A stretch of DNA of 64,000 nt from Arthrobacter zhangbolii (lineage in GTDB: Bacteria; Actinomycetota; Actinomycetes; Actinomycetales; Micrococcaceae): assembly GCF_022869865.1 (NCBI RefSeq), contig NZ_CP094984.1, positions 2,356,001 to 2,420,000 on the forward strand, written 5' to 3'. The notes beneath the pieces are model-generated. The model worked only from the letters and a program-made list of their open reading frames with translations. It ran no database searches and was not told the DNA's origin. A program made the position numbers and the translations under genes. Shown here one piece after another: positions 16,574-24,391 of this stretch (positions are counted from its first letter, which is position 1; each line of letters opens with the position of its first letter).

Positions 16574-17131
16574 TCAGGGCAGGGATTTCAGCAAAGCCTG
16601 CATCAGTGTGTCCTGCAGCCATGTGACGAAGTTGTAGACCAGCGCCAGGTATCCGTCCACGTCACGGGCCCGGGCCGGGTCCGTAATATCCTGCAGGCGT
16701 TCGGCATCTTCATCGCTGGCCAGGCCCAGCCGGTCCCCCAGGACCAGCCGGACGTCATTCAGCGCGCGGGCAAAAAGCTGCGCCTGGGCCGGGTCCAGCC
16801 GGAGCGGCGCCGTTTCGAGCTGCAGGGCCGCGGCGCGCAGGGCCGCCTGCTTGGACTCGCGCAGGGAGCGTTCAGTGAACCGGCGGAATTCCAGGGCGTC
16901 CTCGTCATTGCCCTCAATCCCGTTGGGAAGCAGTCGCTGCAGGGCCGTGTCCTGCGGGACGGCGGCGCTCATGTCAATGCCCACCATCGCTGCCAGGGGA
17001 TCGCTGTCCGCCGCCGTCTCCGGTTCCAGCAGTTCCTGCACATCGGCGAAGAGCTTGCGCAGCAGATCCCGCTCCCCCGGTTCCAGGTTGGCGGTAATGC
17101 CCTTGCGGGTGAGCTTGAATCCGGTTGCCAC
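16574..17131 (-). CDS. DUF2017 family protein
   Basis: A 185-residue soluble, mostly helical protein of unknown function, with a GTG start preceded by AGGA at about 11 nt. The N-terminal RKGITANLEPGERDLLRKL segment and the C-terminal DVDGYLALVYNFVTWLQDTLM helix are the conserved ends of the family. It follows clpS by about 50 nt, an arrangement found across actinobacteria (Rv1331-Rv1332 in M. tuberculosis). The pairing suggests, without proving, a link to ClpS-dependent proteolysis. Confidence 0.85.
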   Translation of the reverse strand: MATGFKLTRKGITANLEPGERDLLRKLFADVQELLEPETAADSDPLAAMVGIDMSAAVPQDTALQRLLPNGIEGNDEDALEFRRFTERSLRESKQAALRAAALQLETAPLRLDPAQAQLFARALNDVRLVLGDRLGLASDEDAERLQDITDPARARDVDGYLALVYNFVTWLQDTLMQALLKSLP

Positions 17132-17183
17132 TACTGTCCGTTCCTGTTGACGCGATGTTCAAAGCCTGCTGCCCGGCACCGGC

Positions 17184-17492
17184 TCACGCGGCGTCCGCCT
17201 TCTGGAAGGTGGCCCACAGCCCGTAGGAGTGCATCGCGAGGGTGTCGCGCTCCGCTGATTCCCGTGACCCGGTAGCCACCACCGACCTGCCGGCCTGGTG
17301 GACCTCCATCATGAGCCGGTGGGCCTTGGCTTCGGAGTAGCCGAAGTAGCTCTGGAAGACGTAGCTGACGTAAGTCATCAGGTTCACCGGATCATTCCAG
17401 ACGATCACGACCCACGGGACGTCCGCAGCCACCAGGGACTCCGTCTCCTCATATGTCAGGGTGTCCGTGCCGGGGGCAGTGCTGGTAACCAT
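17184..17492 (-). CDS. clpS: ATP-dependent Clp protease adaptor ClpS
   Basis: A 102-residue N-end-rule adaptor that delivers substrates to the Clp unfoldase. The disordered N-terminal tail (residues 1-27) is followed by the folded core: [17 protein letters not shown] with the Asn-Asp pair that binds the substrate alpha-amino group, [16 protein letters not shown] with the hydrophobic pocket residues, and a C-terminal helix. Length and motifs are normal. The ATG lies 7 nt after TACAAT, suggesting a leaderless mRNA. It is divergent from pncB. Confidence 0.95.
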   Translation of the reverse strand: MVTSTAPGTDTLTYEETESLVAADVPWVVIVWNDPVNLMTYVSYVFQSYFGYSEAKAHRLMMEVHQAGRSVVATGSRESAERDTLAMHSYGLWATFQKADAA

Positions 17493-17499
17493 GGGTTCA

Positions 17500-17505
17500 A
17501 TTGTA
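17500..17505 (-). promoter_or_regulatory. Putative -10 box of clpS (leaderless type)
   Basis: TACAAT (5 of 6 consensus matches) on the minus strand, 7 nt before the clpS ATG. Confidence 0.5.
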
Positions 17506-17565
17506 GTGAGGAATCCTTGCGGACCCCGCCCGGGTCCCTCTTCTACTCAACGGGGATGCGCGGGT

Positions 17566-17571
17566 TAGAGT
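17566..17571 (+). promoter_or_regulatory. Putative -10 box of pncB-pncA
   Basis: TAGAGT followed by 7 nt and GTG at 17579. This favours GTG over the in-frame TTG at 17573 as the start. Confidence 0.4.
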
Positions 17572-17578
17572 TTTGCCT

Positions 17579-18904
17579 GTGAACAGTCCCGCCGCTTGGC
17601 ACACCCCAAACTCCGCCCTGTATACGGATCACTACGAGCTCACGATGCTCCAGGCTGCCCTCCATTCGGGCACCGCCTCCCGGCGGTCCGTCTTCGAAGT
17701 CTTTGCCCGGCGCCTGCCGGACGGCCGCCGCTACGGCATCACCGCCGGGACCGGCCGCATCCTTGAGGCGCTGGAAAGCTTCCGCTTCGAGGCACCGCAA
17801 CTGGAATTCCTGGCCCGCAACAACGTTGTGGACCGGCGGACCCTCGACTGGCTGGCGGATTTCCGGTTCTCCGGGAACATCTACGGCTACGCCGAGGGTG
17901 AAGCCTACTTCCCCAACTCCCCGCTCCTGATTGTGGAGTCCACTTTCGCCGAGGCCTGCATTCTCGAGACCATGGTGCTGTCCATGCTCAACCACGACAG
18001 TGCCATTGCCTCTGCCGCGTCCAGGATGACCTCCGCCGCGGACGGCCGGCCCTGCATCGAGATGGGTTCGCGCCGCACGCACGAGGAGGCAGCCGTCGCG
18101 GCAGCCCGTGCGGCAGTGATTTCCGGCTTCCACAGCACCTCCAACCTCGAAGCCGGGCTCCGGTACGGGCTGAAGACCGTGGGAACCGCGGCGCACTCCT
18201 TCACCCTCCTCCACGACTCCGAGAAGGAAGCCTTCACCGCACAGACCGGTGCCCTGGGCCTGGACACCTCGCTGCTGGTGGATACGTACGACGTCGAACG
18301 CGGCGTGCGCAACGCCGTGGAAGTGGCGGGGCCCGCCTTGGGCGGGGTGCGGCTGGATTCCGGCGACCTGGTGGCCCAGGCACGCTGGGTGCGGGACCTG
18401 CTTGATGACCTGGGCAACACCAACACCCGCATCATGGTGACCTCGGACCTGGACGAGTACGCCATCGCCGCACTGGCCTCGGCACCGGTGGACGCCTACG
18501 GCGTCGGCACCTCGCTGGTGACCGGGTCCGGCGCACCCACCGCCGGCATGGTCTACAAACTGGTCAGCCGTGAGGGTGAGGACCATGAGTTTGTTTCCGT
18601 GGCCAAGGCGGCCAAGAACAAGATTTCCCGCGGCGGACGCAAGTATGCGCTGCGGCGGCTCGACGAACGCGGCAAGGCTACCGCTGAAGTCATCGGAGTC
18701 GGCCACGCGCCGGCCGACGACGGCAACGACCGGCCCCTGCTGCACCAGTTCGTGGCCGACGGACAGATCCTGCCCGGCTGGACCGGGCCGGAAGCCGTAA
18801 CCCGCGCAGCGGAGCGGCATGCACTGTCCCTGGCCGAACTTCCGACCTCGGTAAACCGCCTGCAGCGCGGCGAACCGGCTATCCCCACCGAATACGAGGA
18901 GTAA
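17579..18904 (+). CDS. pncB: Nicotinate phosphoribosyltransferase
   Basis: Makes nicotinate mononucleotide from nicotinic acid and PRPP in the Preiss-Handler NAD pathway. About 441 residues from the GTG at 17579. Conserved landmarks are TDHYELTM near the N-terminus (substrate pocket), FEVFARRLPDGRRYG, a FSGNIYGYAEGEAYF segment, EMGSRRTHEEAA, GTAAHSFTLLH with the His that is phosphorylated in the family, GGVRLDSGDL and the C-terminal GVGTSLVTG. pncA follows after 2 nt, so nicotinamide deamidation and nicotinate capture are co-expressed. Confidence 0.96.
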   Translation: MNSPAAWHTPNSALYTDHYELTMLQAALHSGTASRRSVFEVFARRLPDGRRYGITAGTGRILEALESFRFEAPQLEFLARNNVVDRRTLDWLADFRFSGNIYGYAEGEAYFPNSPLLIVESTFAEACILETMVLSMLNHDSAIASAASRMTSAADGRPCIEMGSRRTHEEAAVAAARAAVISGFHSTSNLEAGLRYGLKTVGTAAHSFTLLHDSEKEAFTAQTGALGLDTSLLVDTYDVERGVRNAVEVAGPALGGVRLDSGDLVAQARWVRDLLDDLGNTNTRIMVTSDLDEYAIAALASAPVDAYGVGTSLVTGSGAPTAGMVYKLVSREGEDHEFVSVAKAAKNKISRGGRKYALRRLDERGKATAEVIGVGHAPADDGNDRPLLHQFVADGQILPGWTGPEAVTRAAERHALSLAELPTSVNRLQRGEPAIPTEYEE

Positions 18905-18906
18905 GC

Positions 18907-19524
18907 ATGGCCCGCGCCCTGATTATTGTCGACGTACAAAACGATTTCTGTGAAGGCGGTTCGCTGGCAGTGCCCGGCGGGGCGGATGTGGCCGGTGAGA
19001 TCACCGACTACGTCGAAAGTTCCGCAGGACGCTACGATCTGGTGGCTGCCACACAGGACTGGCACATTGATCCGGGAGCACACTTCTCCGAAACACCGGA
19101 CTTCGTGGACTCCTGGCCGCGCCACTGCGTCGCGGGAACCCAGGGAGCCCAGCTCCACCCGGATCTGGATACCGAGCTGGTGGACGCGGTGTTCCGCAAA
19201 GGCCAGTACGAGGCCGCCTACTCGGGCTTCGAGGGCGTCCTGGCCCCGGAGGAAGAAGTTCCCACGGGAGATCCCGAAGCCGAGCCGGAGTCAAACGAGG
19301 AAACCCTGAGCCTGGATGACTGGCTGCGGGAAAACGACGTGGATGAAGTAGTGGTGGTGGGCCTGGCCGCGGATTACTGCGTCCGTGCCACCGCACTGGA
19401 TGCCGTGGCAGCCGGTTACACCACTGCCGTGATCCCCGAGCTGACCCGCGGCATCACCCGGCAGGGCGCCCTGGCTGCCTGGGCCGAGGTTGAAGACGCC
19501 GGCGTGGAGATCATCGACCTCTAG
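18907..19524 (+). CDS. pncA: Nicotinamidase / pyrazinamidase
   Basis: A 205-residue isochorismatase-fold amidase turning nicotinamide into nicotinate for pncB just upstream. Catalytic Asp9 lies in IIVDVQNDF, metal ligands in TQDWHIDPGAHF, the catalytic Lys in FRKGQY and the nucleophilic Cys in GLAADYCVRATALDA. Residues about 112-136 form an acidic insertion (EEEVPTGDPEAEPES region) that makes the chain slightly longer than the common 180-190 residues; it lies away from the catalytic motifs. By family function the enzyme would also activate pyrazinamide. Confidence 0.95.
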   Translation: MARALIIVDVQNDFCEGGSLAVPGGADVAGEITDYVESSAGRYDLVAATQDWHIDPGAHFSETPDFVDSWPRHCVAGTQGAQLHPDLDTELVDAVFRKGQYEAAYSGFEGVLAPEEEVPTGDPEAEPESNEETLSLDDWLRENDVDEVVVVGLAADYCVRATALDAVAAGYTTAVIPELTRGITRQGALAAWAEVEDAGVEIIDL

Positions 19525-19539
19525 CCGGCCCCTTGGCGC

Positions 19540-19581
19540 AGGAACACCACCGCGGGAACACCACTGCGGGAGCACCACTGC
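19540..19581. repeat. Three 14-bp tandem repeats
   Basis: Three consecutive near-copies of GGGAACACCACTGC (19540-19553, 19554-19567, 19568-19581), each differing at one to three positions. They lie between the pncA stop and its terminator and encode nothing recognisable. Confidence 0.7.
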
Positions 19582-19582
19582 A

Positions 19583-19619
19583 CTGAAAACGCCCGCCGCA
19601 CCGCGGCGGGCGTTTTCAG
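19583..19619. terminator. Bidirectional intrinsic terminator between pncA and the helicase gene
   Basis: A perfect 17-bp stem, CTGAAAACGCCCGCCGC (19583-19599) with its complement (19603-19619), and an ACC loop. The A/T tracts within both arms give a U-rich end on either strand, suited to two convergent genes. Confidence 0.88.
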
Positions 19620-19628
19620 CACCTGACA

Positions 19629-21422
19629 CTATTTCCGGCCGATGAACCAGTCCTGGAGCTTCTTCAGCCGCTTGTTCAGCTGCTCCTCGTTGGCCTGGGC
19701 CACCGGCGGTCCGCCGCATGTCCGGCGCAGCTCACTGTGCACCACGCCGTGGGGCATACCGGAGCGGGCGGACCAGGCGGAAACGTTCTTCGCCAGTTCC
19801 CCGCGCAGCTCGGTGAGCCGGCGGTGGTCCACCACCTCGGGAGCTTCCGCCGGCACCTGGGCCTCGGCACCGGCGCGTTTGCCCCGGCGGGAGAGCTGCT
19901 CATGCTGGCGCTGGCGCAACAGCACGCTCATCTGCTCCGCATCCAGGAGCCCGGGAATACCCAGGAAGTCCTGCTCCTCCTCGCTGCCCAGCGCGCCGCC
20001 GGTGCCGAACTCGCCGCCGTCAAACAGGACCCGGTCAAAGGAGGCCTGGGATTCCAGCGCCTCGAACTTCTGCTTCATCAGCTCACCGGAGGCTTTGTCC
20101 TCGCGATTGGCCGCCTCCATGAGGCTGTCCTCGAGCCCGAAGCCTTCCTCTTCCAGATGGTTCTCCGGCCGGTCCAGGGCGTGGTCGCGTTCGACTTCCA
20201 TCTGGTTGGCCAGCGCCATCAGGTTCGGCACCGAGGGCAGGAACACGGACGCCGTCTCGCCGCGCTTGCGGGCACGGACAAACCGGCCCACGGCCTGGGC
20301 GAAGAACAGCGGCGTGGCGGTGGAGGTGGCATACACACCGACCGCCAGGCGGGGCACATCCACGCCTTCGGACACCATCCGCACTGCCACCATCCAGCGC
20401 TGGGTGCCGGCGGAGAACTCCTCAATCTTCTCCGAGGCCTTCGCATCGTCGGAGAGGATAACCGTTGGGGATTCCCCCATGATTTTCTTCAGCCAGCCCG
20501 CGTAGGCCCTTGCGTCGTCGTGGTCGGTGGCAATCACCAGGCCGCCGGCATCGGGGACGGACCGGCGGACCTCCGTAAGACGCTTATCCGCGGCCGCCAG
20601 AACGGCCGGGATCCACTCGCCGGTAGGGTTCAGTGCGGTGCGCCAGGCCTGCGCCGTGATGTCCTTGGTGACGGCCGCTTCGCCCAGCGAGGCAGCCATT
20701 TCGTCGCCCGCACTGGTGCGCCAGCGCATCTGTCCGGAATAGGCCATAAACATGACCGGGCGGACCACATGGTCCTTGAGCGCCTGGCCGTAGCCGTAGG
20801 TGTAGTCGGCCTTGGACCGGCGGATCCCGTCCCGGTCCTCGACGTACTCCACAAAGGGAATGGCCGCGGTATCTGAGCGGAACGGCGTACCCGTCAGGGA
20901 AAGCCGCTTGACCGCCGGTTCAAAGGCCTCCCGGATGCCGTCACCCCAGGACAGCGCGTCCCCGCCGTGGTGGATCTCGTCCAGAATGACCAGTGTGCGG
21001 GCCGCCTCCGTTTTGGCGCGGTGCAGCATGGGCTTGGAGGCCACCTGGGCGTAAGTGACGGCCACGCCGATAAAGCCGTGGCCGTGCCGGCCGTCGGCGT
21101 TCTTGAAATTGGGGTCGATCGCCAGTCCCACCTTCGCTGCGGCGTCGGCCCACTGCCGCTTGAGGTGGTCGGTGGGGGCGACGACGGTGATGCGGTTGAC
21201 GATCCCGCGCTCCACGAGTTCATTGGCAACCCGCAGCGCGAAGGTGGTTTTGCCGGCACCGGGGGTGGCGACAGCGAGGAAGTCGCTGTTGTTGGAGGCA
21301 AAGTACTTCTCCAGCGCTTCTGCCTGCCATTGGCGCAGCTTCGGGGCGGTGCCCCAGGCGGCGCGTTCAGGATAGGCGGGAGGCAGGGACGCACCGGCGC
21401 CGAAAAGCGTTTCGGAACTCAC
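19629..21422 (-). CDS. SF2 DEAD/DEAH-box helicase
   Basis: About 597 residues from the GTG at 21422; the frame is open to 21503 but the extra 27 residues look non-coding. Motifs in order: RQWQAEAL (Q-type), Walker A ATPGAGKTTF, APTDHLKRQW (Ia), LDEIHHGGD (DEIH, Walker B), LTGTPFRSD (III), then the second RecA lobe with VRMVSEGVDVPRLAVGV and QAVGRFVRAR (VI). A Glu/Gln-rich C-terminal region of about 200 residues follows, with helical and charged stretches and no known domain. This is a nucleic-acid-dependent ATPase of unknown substrate. A DUF3039 zinc protein lies directly upstream on the same strand. Confidence 0.88.
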   Translation of the reverse strand: MSSETLFGAGASLPPAYPERAAWGTAPKLRQWQAEALEKYFASNNSDFLAVATPGAGKTTFALRVANELVERGIVNRITVVAPTDHLKRQWADAAAKVGLAIDPNFKNADGRHGHGFIGVAVTYAQVASKPMLHRAKTEAARTLVILDEIHHGGDALSWGDGIREAFEPAVKRLSLTGTPFRSDTAAIPFVEYVEDRDGIRRSKADYTYGYGQALKDHVVRPVMFMAYSGQMRWRTSAGDEMAASLGEAAVTKDITAQAWRTALNPTGEWIPAVLAAADKRLTEVRRSVPDAGGLVIATDHDDARAYAGWLKKIMGESPTVILSDDAKASEKIEEFSAGTQRWMVAVRMVSEGVDVPRLAVGVYATSTATPLFFAQAVGRFVRARKRGETASVFLPSVPNLMALANQMEVERDHALDRPENHLEEEGFGLEDSLMEAANREDKASGELMKQKFEALESQASFDRVLFDGGEFGTGGALGSEEEQDFLGIPGLLDAEQMSVLLRQRQHEQLSRRGKRAGAEAQVPAEAPEVVDHRRLTELRGELAKNVSAWSARSGMPHGVVHSELRRTCGGPPVAQANEEQLNKRLKKLQDWFIGRK

Positions 21423-21597
21423 GCTGGGAACGCAACCTTTCCAGGTACTCGATTGGTTGTTGCCGTGCGGGTGCCGGACGGGGACAGCTGTTGGCGCATG
21501 CAAAGGCGCGCAGGGGTTAACACAGAGGTCATGCAGGCATCAGGACTAACTGCCCTCGCAGGGGCTTGAAAACGGTGAACACGTCCGGGCGGACGGA

Positions 21598-21906
21598 CTA
21601 CTTCTTGTCCTTGGGCTTGTCTCCACCGGGGCGCAGGCCCTCGTAGATTTCCTTGCACGTGGGGCAGACCGGGAACTTCTGCGGATCGCGTCCGGGCGTC
21701 CAGACCTTGCCGCACAGGGCAATGACAGGTTCCCCCGACAGTGCGGACTCCATGATTTTTTCCTTGCGCACGTAATGCGCAAAGCGTTCGCTGTCGCCGG
21801 GTTCAATCTCTTCGCGCAGTTCTTCGCGCTCGATGGTGGCCGTGGACGTCCCGTTGTCATCCAGGCGGCGGGGATCGGATTCGAAAGGATCTGGGGGCAG
21901 GCTCAT
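21598..21906 (-). CDS. DUF3039 family small zinc-ribbon-like protein
   Basis: A 102-residue protein starting at the ATG at 21906 (another ATG lies 9 nt upstream). The N-terminal third is acidic and polar. The core reads RFAHYVRKEKIMESALSGEP, followed by ALCGKVW and FPVCPTCKEIY, giving three or four Cys positioned like a zinc ribbon. The C-terminal tail is Lys-rich. DUF3039 proteins are confined to actinobacteria and have no assigned function. The gene precedes the SF2 helicase by about 175 nt. A TAAGAT box ends 7 nt before the ATG. Confidence 0.85.
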   Translation of the reverse strand: MSLPPDPFESDPRRLDDNGTSTATIEREELREEIEPGDSERFAHYVRKEKIMESALSGEPVIALCGKVWTPGRDPQKFPVCPTCKEIYEGLRPGGDKPKDKK

Positions 21907-21913
21907 GGCTTCC

Positions 21914-21919
21914 ATCTTA
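21914..21919 (-). promoter_or_regulatory. Putative -10 box of the DUF3039 gene
   Basis: TAAGAT on the minus strand, 7 nt before the ATG at 21906. It lies inside the short gap after the ABC permease stop. Confidence 0.4.
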
Positions 21920-21930
21920 GTACCCGCCAT

Positions 21931-23514
21931 CTACTTGTTGACGGAGACCTGCTGCAGCAGTTCCGGACCGCGGGCGTCCATCCAGCGTCCGCCCAGCCGG
22001 ATACCGGCCACCAGCACCGCAGAGCCCAGCACGGTGCCCGCTGCCAGGGTGACAAAGCCCCAGGCCATGTTCTCCGTCACCACGGCGATCACTGCAGGGA
22101 CCAGCACCGGCACGAGCAGTACCAGCAGCGCCATGGCGAAAATGCCTTGCACAAGGAAGGTCCGTCCGGCCGATCCGGGCGGCGTCTTGAACGCGTTTTC
22201 GCCCGGGACCGGAACGTTGTAGGTGTAGCGGGCGGACACGGCACTGGAAACCCCCATACCCACCAGCAGTGCGCCCAGGCTTACGCCGAGGACGGTGGGA
22301 GCCAGTTGCGTCAAACCGCTCAGGAACGCCGGCAGGAGCGAGGCCAGCAGCACGGCCGGAACCGCGAATACCGCGCAGGCCAGCACGCGCCCCGCCCGGT
22401 CCGCCCGGCCGCTGACACCGGTGGCGAGGTGCAGGGCGAAGGCGGTGTTGTCGTAGGAGACATCGGCGTGGAGGGTATACCCCAGCAGGAACCCGACCAG
22501 AGGTCCCATCACCAAAGTGACCAGCAGCCCGGCGCTTCCGTCCGGCCCCGCATTGTTGGCCATAAACACCACCAGCACCGGCAGGATCGGAATAATCAGC
22601 AGCGAGGCGCTGTACCGCGGATCGCGGAACCAGTAGGTCAGGGCACGGGCCGCTACGGCGCCGGTGGGAGTGGCCGGGAAACGGGCAAAGAACCCGACCC
22701 CTGCGGACTTGCGTCCGCCGGCTGAGACCTGCGGCGGGTTTACCAGCGCCCGCAGCAGCAGCGCCTTCCACAGGAGAACCAGCACCGCCAGAAACACGAC
22801 GCTGATGACGGTTTTGGCCGCTGCGGCACCGAAATGGCCCAGGGCAATATCCCCCGGGACGGCCCAGACTGCGCCCAGCGGTGTCCAGGAGAGTCCGTCA
22901 GCCAAACGGACGAGGAAGTCCCCGTTCATGCTGATGCCTTCACCCACTGCGGACAGCAGCGGGCCCACCAGGATGAGAGGGACAATCAGCAGCAGTCCGG
23001 TCACGTCGCGGAACCGGCGGGATCCGGTGAGGGAAACCGCTGCCGCCACGGTGACCCGGGCGGCTATCAGGCAGGTGAACAGAGCGACGCCGGCCAGCAC
23101 CAGCGCGGCGGCCAGGGCGGGCGGCGAACGGAACCAGCTCAGTGCCTGCACCAGTACGGCCAGCAGCATGGTTGCCCCGGGGATGCCGATCAGGCCGCCC
23201 AGAGCCAGCCCCGTGAGCAGCTTGGGCACCGGAATGGCGAAGGTGGTGAACCGGGCGGGGTCCAGGGTCAGGTCCAGGCCGGAGAACACCACCGGTATCA
23301 GTGCCCAGCCGAGGACGGCCAGCGCGCCGCCCAGGATGACACCGGTCCGGGCAAGGGCAGGATTCGAGCCCGCCACAAACAGCGCACCCAGCAGCAGGGC
23401 CAGGATGCCGACCCCGTAGAGGCCGCCAAGCACAATGCCGACCAGCTGCCACGGGCTGCGCCGAAGCGAGTTGCGCAGCAGAACCAGTTTCAGCCTTAGG
23501 AGGTGCGCAACCAT
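21931..23514 (-). CDS. ABC-2 type transporter permease
   Basis: A 527-residue integral membrane protein with about twelve hydrophobic segments in two halves, separated by a loop near residues 265-300 (a PPQVSAGGRKSAGVGFF stretch). It starts inside the 3' end of the ATPase gene (19-nt overlap), so it is the translationally coupled membrane partner of that ATPase. The helix pattern resembles large exporter permeases; there is no substrate-binding-protein gene, which points to export. The substrate is unknown. Confidence 0.82.
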   Translation of the reverse strand: MVAHLLRLKLVLLRNSLRRSPWQLVGIVLGGLYGVGILALLLGALFVAGSNPALARTGVILGGALAVLGWALIPVVFSGLDLTLDPARFTTFAIPVPKLLTGLALGGLIGIPGATMLLAVLVQALSWFRSPPALAAALVLAGVALFTCLIAARVTVAAAVSLTGSRRFRDVTGLLLIVPLILVGPLLSAVGEGISMNGDFLVRLADGLSWTPLGAVWAVPGDIALGHFGAAAAKTVISVVFLAVLVLLWKALLLRALVNPPQVSAGGRKSAGVGFFARFPATPTGAVAARALTYWFRDPRYSASLLIIPILPVLVVFMANNAGPDGSAGLLVTLVMGPLVGFLLGYTLHADVSYDNTAFALHLATGVSGRADRAGRVLACAVFAVPAVLLASLLPAFLSGLTQLAPTVLGVSLGALLVGMGVSSAVSARYTYNVPVPGENAFKTPPGSAGRTFLVQGIFAMALLVLLVPVLVPAVIAVVTENMAWGFVTLAAGTVLGSAVLVAGIRLGGRWMDARGPELLQQVSVNK

Positions 23515-24287
23515 TCCAGCCCTTCCGAGTGGGTCCGTCCGCCTACCAGCGAAACGAAACGGTCTTCCAGGCTTCCCCCGCCGCGGACCTCGTCCACGGT
23601 CCCCGCTGCCAGCAGGTTGCCGCCGGCCACCACCGCCACGTGGTCACACATACGCTGGACCAGGTCCATGACATGGCTGGAAACAATGACCGTGCCGCCC
23701 GAGGAAACATAGCCGGCGAGGATGTCGCGGATGTTGGCGGCCGAGACGGGGTCCACCGCCTCGAACGGCTCGTCGAGGACAAGCAGGCGCGGGGCATGGA
23801 TCAGGGCCGAGGCCAGGGCGATCTTTTTCGTCATGCCTGCCGAGTAGTCCACCACGAGTTTCCCGGCGTCCGCGCTGAGGTCCATGGCGGCAAGCAGGTC
23901 CTTGGTCCGGGACGAAACAGTATCGCGGTCCATTCCCCGCAGCAGGCCGGCGTAGGTGACCAGCTGCTCACCGGTGAGCCGGTCAAAAAGACGCACGCCG
24001 TCCGGCAGAATGCCCATCAGCCGTTTGGCTTCGACAGGCTGTGCCCAGACATCGGTTCCGTGCACCCACACCTGCCCCTGGTCCGGCCGCAGCAGGCCGG
24101 TGGCCAGGGACAGCAGGGTGGTTTTACCGGCACCGTTCGGCCCCACCAGCCCGTAGAAGGACCCGGCAGGAACATCCAGGCTGATGCCGTTGACGGCCGT
24201 CTTCGGGCCAAAACGCTTGGCCAGGCCCCGTATAGCCAGGGCCGGCGCGGCCGCCGATGGATCTGTTACAGGCGCGGAATCTGTCAT
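23496..24287 (-). CDS. ABC transporter ATP-binding protein
   Basis: A 263-residue ATPase with Walker A GPNGAGKTTLL near residue 42, a Q-loop segment, the signature DYSAGMTKKIALASAL (the Y/F-S-x-G-M form common in ABC-2 exporters), Walker B LLVLDEPFEAVDP and the switch His in VSSHVMD. The CcmA/NatA-like subfamily pairs with large permeases such as the one that follows and overlaps. Start ATG lies 6 nt after TAGTCT, apparently leaderless. Confidence 0.92.
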   Translation of the reverse strand: MTDSAPVTDPSAAAPALAIRGLAKRFGPKTAVNGISLDVPAGSFYGLVGPNGAGKTTLLSLATGLLRPDQGQVWVHGTDVWAQPVEAKRLMGILPDGVRLFDRLTGEQLVTYAGLLRGMDRDTVSSRTKDLLAAMDLSADAGKLVVDYSAGMTKKIALASALIHAPRLLVLDEPFEAVDPVSAANIRDILAGYVSSGGTVIVSSHVMDLVQRMCDHVAVVAGGNLLAAGTVDEVRGGGSLEDRFVSLVGGRTHSEGLEWLRTS

Positions 24288-24293
24288 AGGTTC

Positions 24294-24299
24294 AGACTA
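24294..24299 (-). promoter_or_regulatory. Putative -10 box of the ABC exporter operon
   Basis: TAGTCT on the minus strand, then GAACCT (6 nt) and the ATG at 24287. No ribosome site fits in the gap. Confidence 0.5.
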
Positions 24300-24340
24300 G
24301 CGGCCGCCGCTTTCGCTGACCTCCGCAGCAGGGACCAGAT

Positions 24341-24360
24341 CCGGCGCCCGCGGGCGCCGG
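24341..24360 (-). terminator. GC-rich palindrome after the flavin oxidoreductase gene
   Basis: A perfect 20-bp palindrome built on CCGGCGCCCG, 32 nt past the stop of the minus-strand oxidoreductase gene. It may act as a terminator or mRNA 3' protection; there is no U tract. Confidence 0.4.
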
Positions 24361-24391
24361 CCCCTCCCCCTTGCGGACTACCGCCTTGTTG

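Noticed and set aside
21423-21503. 27-residue N-terminal extension of the helicase
   Set aside because: The extension has no family similarity; GTG at 21422 starts just before the conserved part.
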